Assembly (NCBI GenBank): GCA_028275005.1
Contig: JAQCNN010000113.1
Coordinates: 1-5,110, forward strand
DNA: 5,110 nt
DNA from: Salinirussus sp.
GTDB lineage: Archaea > Halobacteriota > Halobacteria > Halobacteriales > Haloarculaceae
Reading direction: 5' to 3'
Shown one piece after another: positions 4,881-5,110 of this stretch. A program made the position numbers and the translations under genes. Position 1 is the first letter of the stretch, and each line of letters opens with the position of its first letter. The notes under the pieces were generated by a model. It was not told the origin of the DNA and did not search any database. It worked only from the letters and a program-made list of their open reading frames with translations.

Positions 4881-5110
4881 ATGAGCGACGCCGAACAGCC
4901 TGGCGAGACCGGAGCGCACGACCACGACCACGACCACGGCATCGAGGGTCCGGGCTACGCGACCCCGCAGGCGGCCATCGAGGGGGCCGAGCCGGAGCAG
5001 ACGGCGTACGTGATGGGCCTGCACGTCGGCCAGGACGTCGACGCGCCGGACTTCCTGGCAGTCGTGGACGTCGACCCCGACTCGGACACCTACAGCGAGA
5101 TCGTCGAGCG
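4881..5110 (+). CDS. Partial SBP56 family protein (selenium-binding protein / methanethiol oxidase), N-terminus
   Basis: The first 76 codons are present; the right edge removes the rest of a protein that is normally about 450-470 residues. After a His-rich leader (HDHDHDH, residues 13-19) comes GPGYATPQAAIEG (23-35), then APDFLAVVDVDPDSDTYSEIVER. These match the conserved start of the SBP56 family; human SELENBP1 has GPGYSTPLEAM and APDYLATVDVDP at the same places. Characterised members are copper-dependent methanethiol oxidases that convert methanethiol to formaldehyde, hydrogen sulfide and hydrogen peroxide; activity in haloarchaea is inferred only. The human protein has cysteines just before GPGY, replaced here by histidines. 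The start at 4881 is preferred; an in-frame ATG at 4857 would add MVALLQAS. No convincing Shine-Dalgarno site precedes either start. Confidence 0.85.
   Translation, partial: MSDAEQPGETGAHDHDHDHGIEGPGYATPQAAIEGAEPEQTAYVMGLHVGQDVDAPDFLAVVDVDPDSDTYSEIVE

Overview
The window looks like a haloarchaeal chromosome (class Halobacteria). The coding DNA is very GC-rich with C/G at third codon positions, the proteins are strongly acidic (many Asp/Glu, few Lys), and the best-recognised products (Hel308 helicase, KEOPS subunit Cgi121, an ACT-domain regulator, a SBP56-type protein) read like haloarchaeal versions. A TATA-like box about 27 nt before the hel308 start fits the leaderless transcripts usual in this group. 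No RNA gene, CRISPR array or insertion sequence was seen.

Layout. (1) 1-265, minus strand: the 5' part of a gene running off the left edge. It has less extreme GC than the rest and probably encodes a tyrosine-recombinase/integrase-like protein, so this may be the edge of an integrated element. (2) 266-362: a divergent intergenic region with overlapping inverted repeats. (3) 363-1258, plus strand: two overlapping genes, an HTH/ACT-domain regulator (COG2150-like) and a CX5CX2CX35C 2Fe-2S ferredoxin. (4) 1264-1509, minus strand: a small ferredoxin with a three-cysteine pattern suggesting a 3Fe-4S cluster, convergent with the first ferredoxin and only 5 bp away. (5) 1510-1758: a divergent promoter region holding an 18-bp perfect palindrome and the hel308 TATA-like box. 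(6) 1759-4637, plus strand: hel308 and cgi121 overlapping by one base (TGATG), so probably one transcript. (7) 4638-4880: an intergenic region with short repeats. (8) 4881-5110, plus strand: the first 76 codons of a SBP56 / methanethiol-oxidase family gene, cut by the right edge.

How the genes fit together. The centre is a housekeeping block: a DNA-repair helicase that acts at blocked forks, co-transcribed with a subunit of the tRNA t6A-modifying KEOPS complex, next to two electron carriers and an amino-acid-sensing regulator. I see no clear new multi-gene system. The points most worth a second look are the palindrome between the ferredoxin and hel308 promoters, the inverted repeats over the integrase-like gene start, the QxxLxxF tail of Hel308, and the His-rich N-terminus of the SBP56-like protein.
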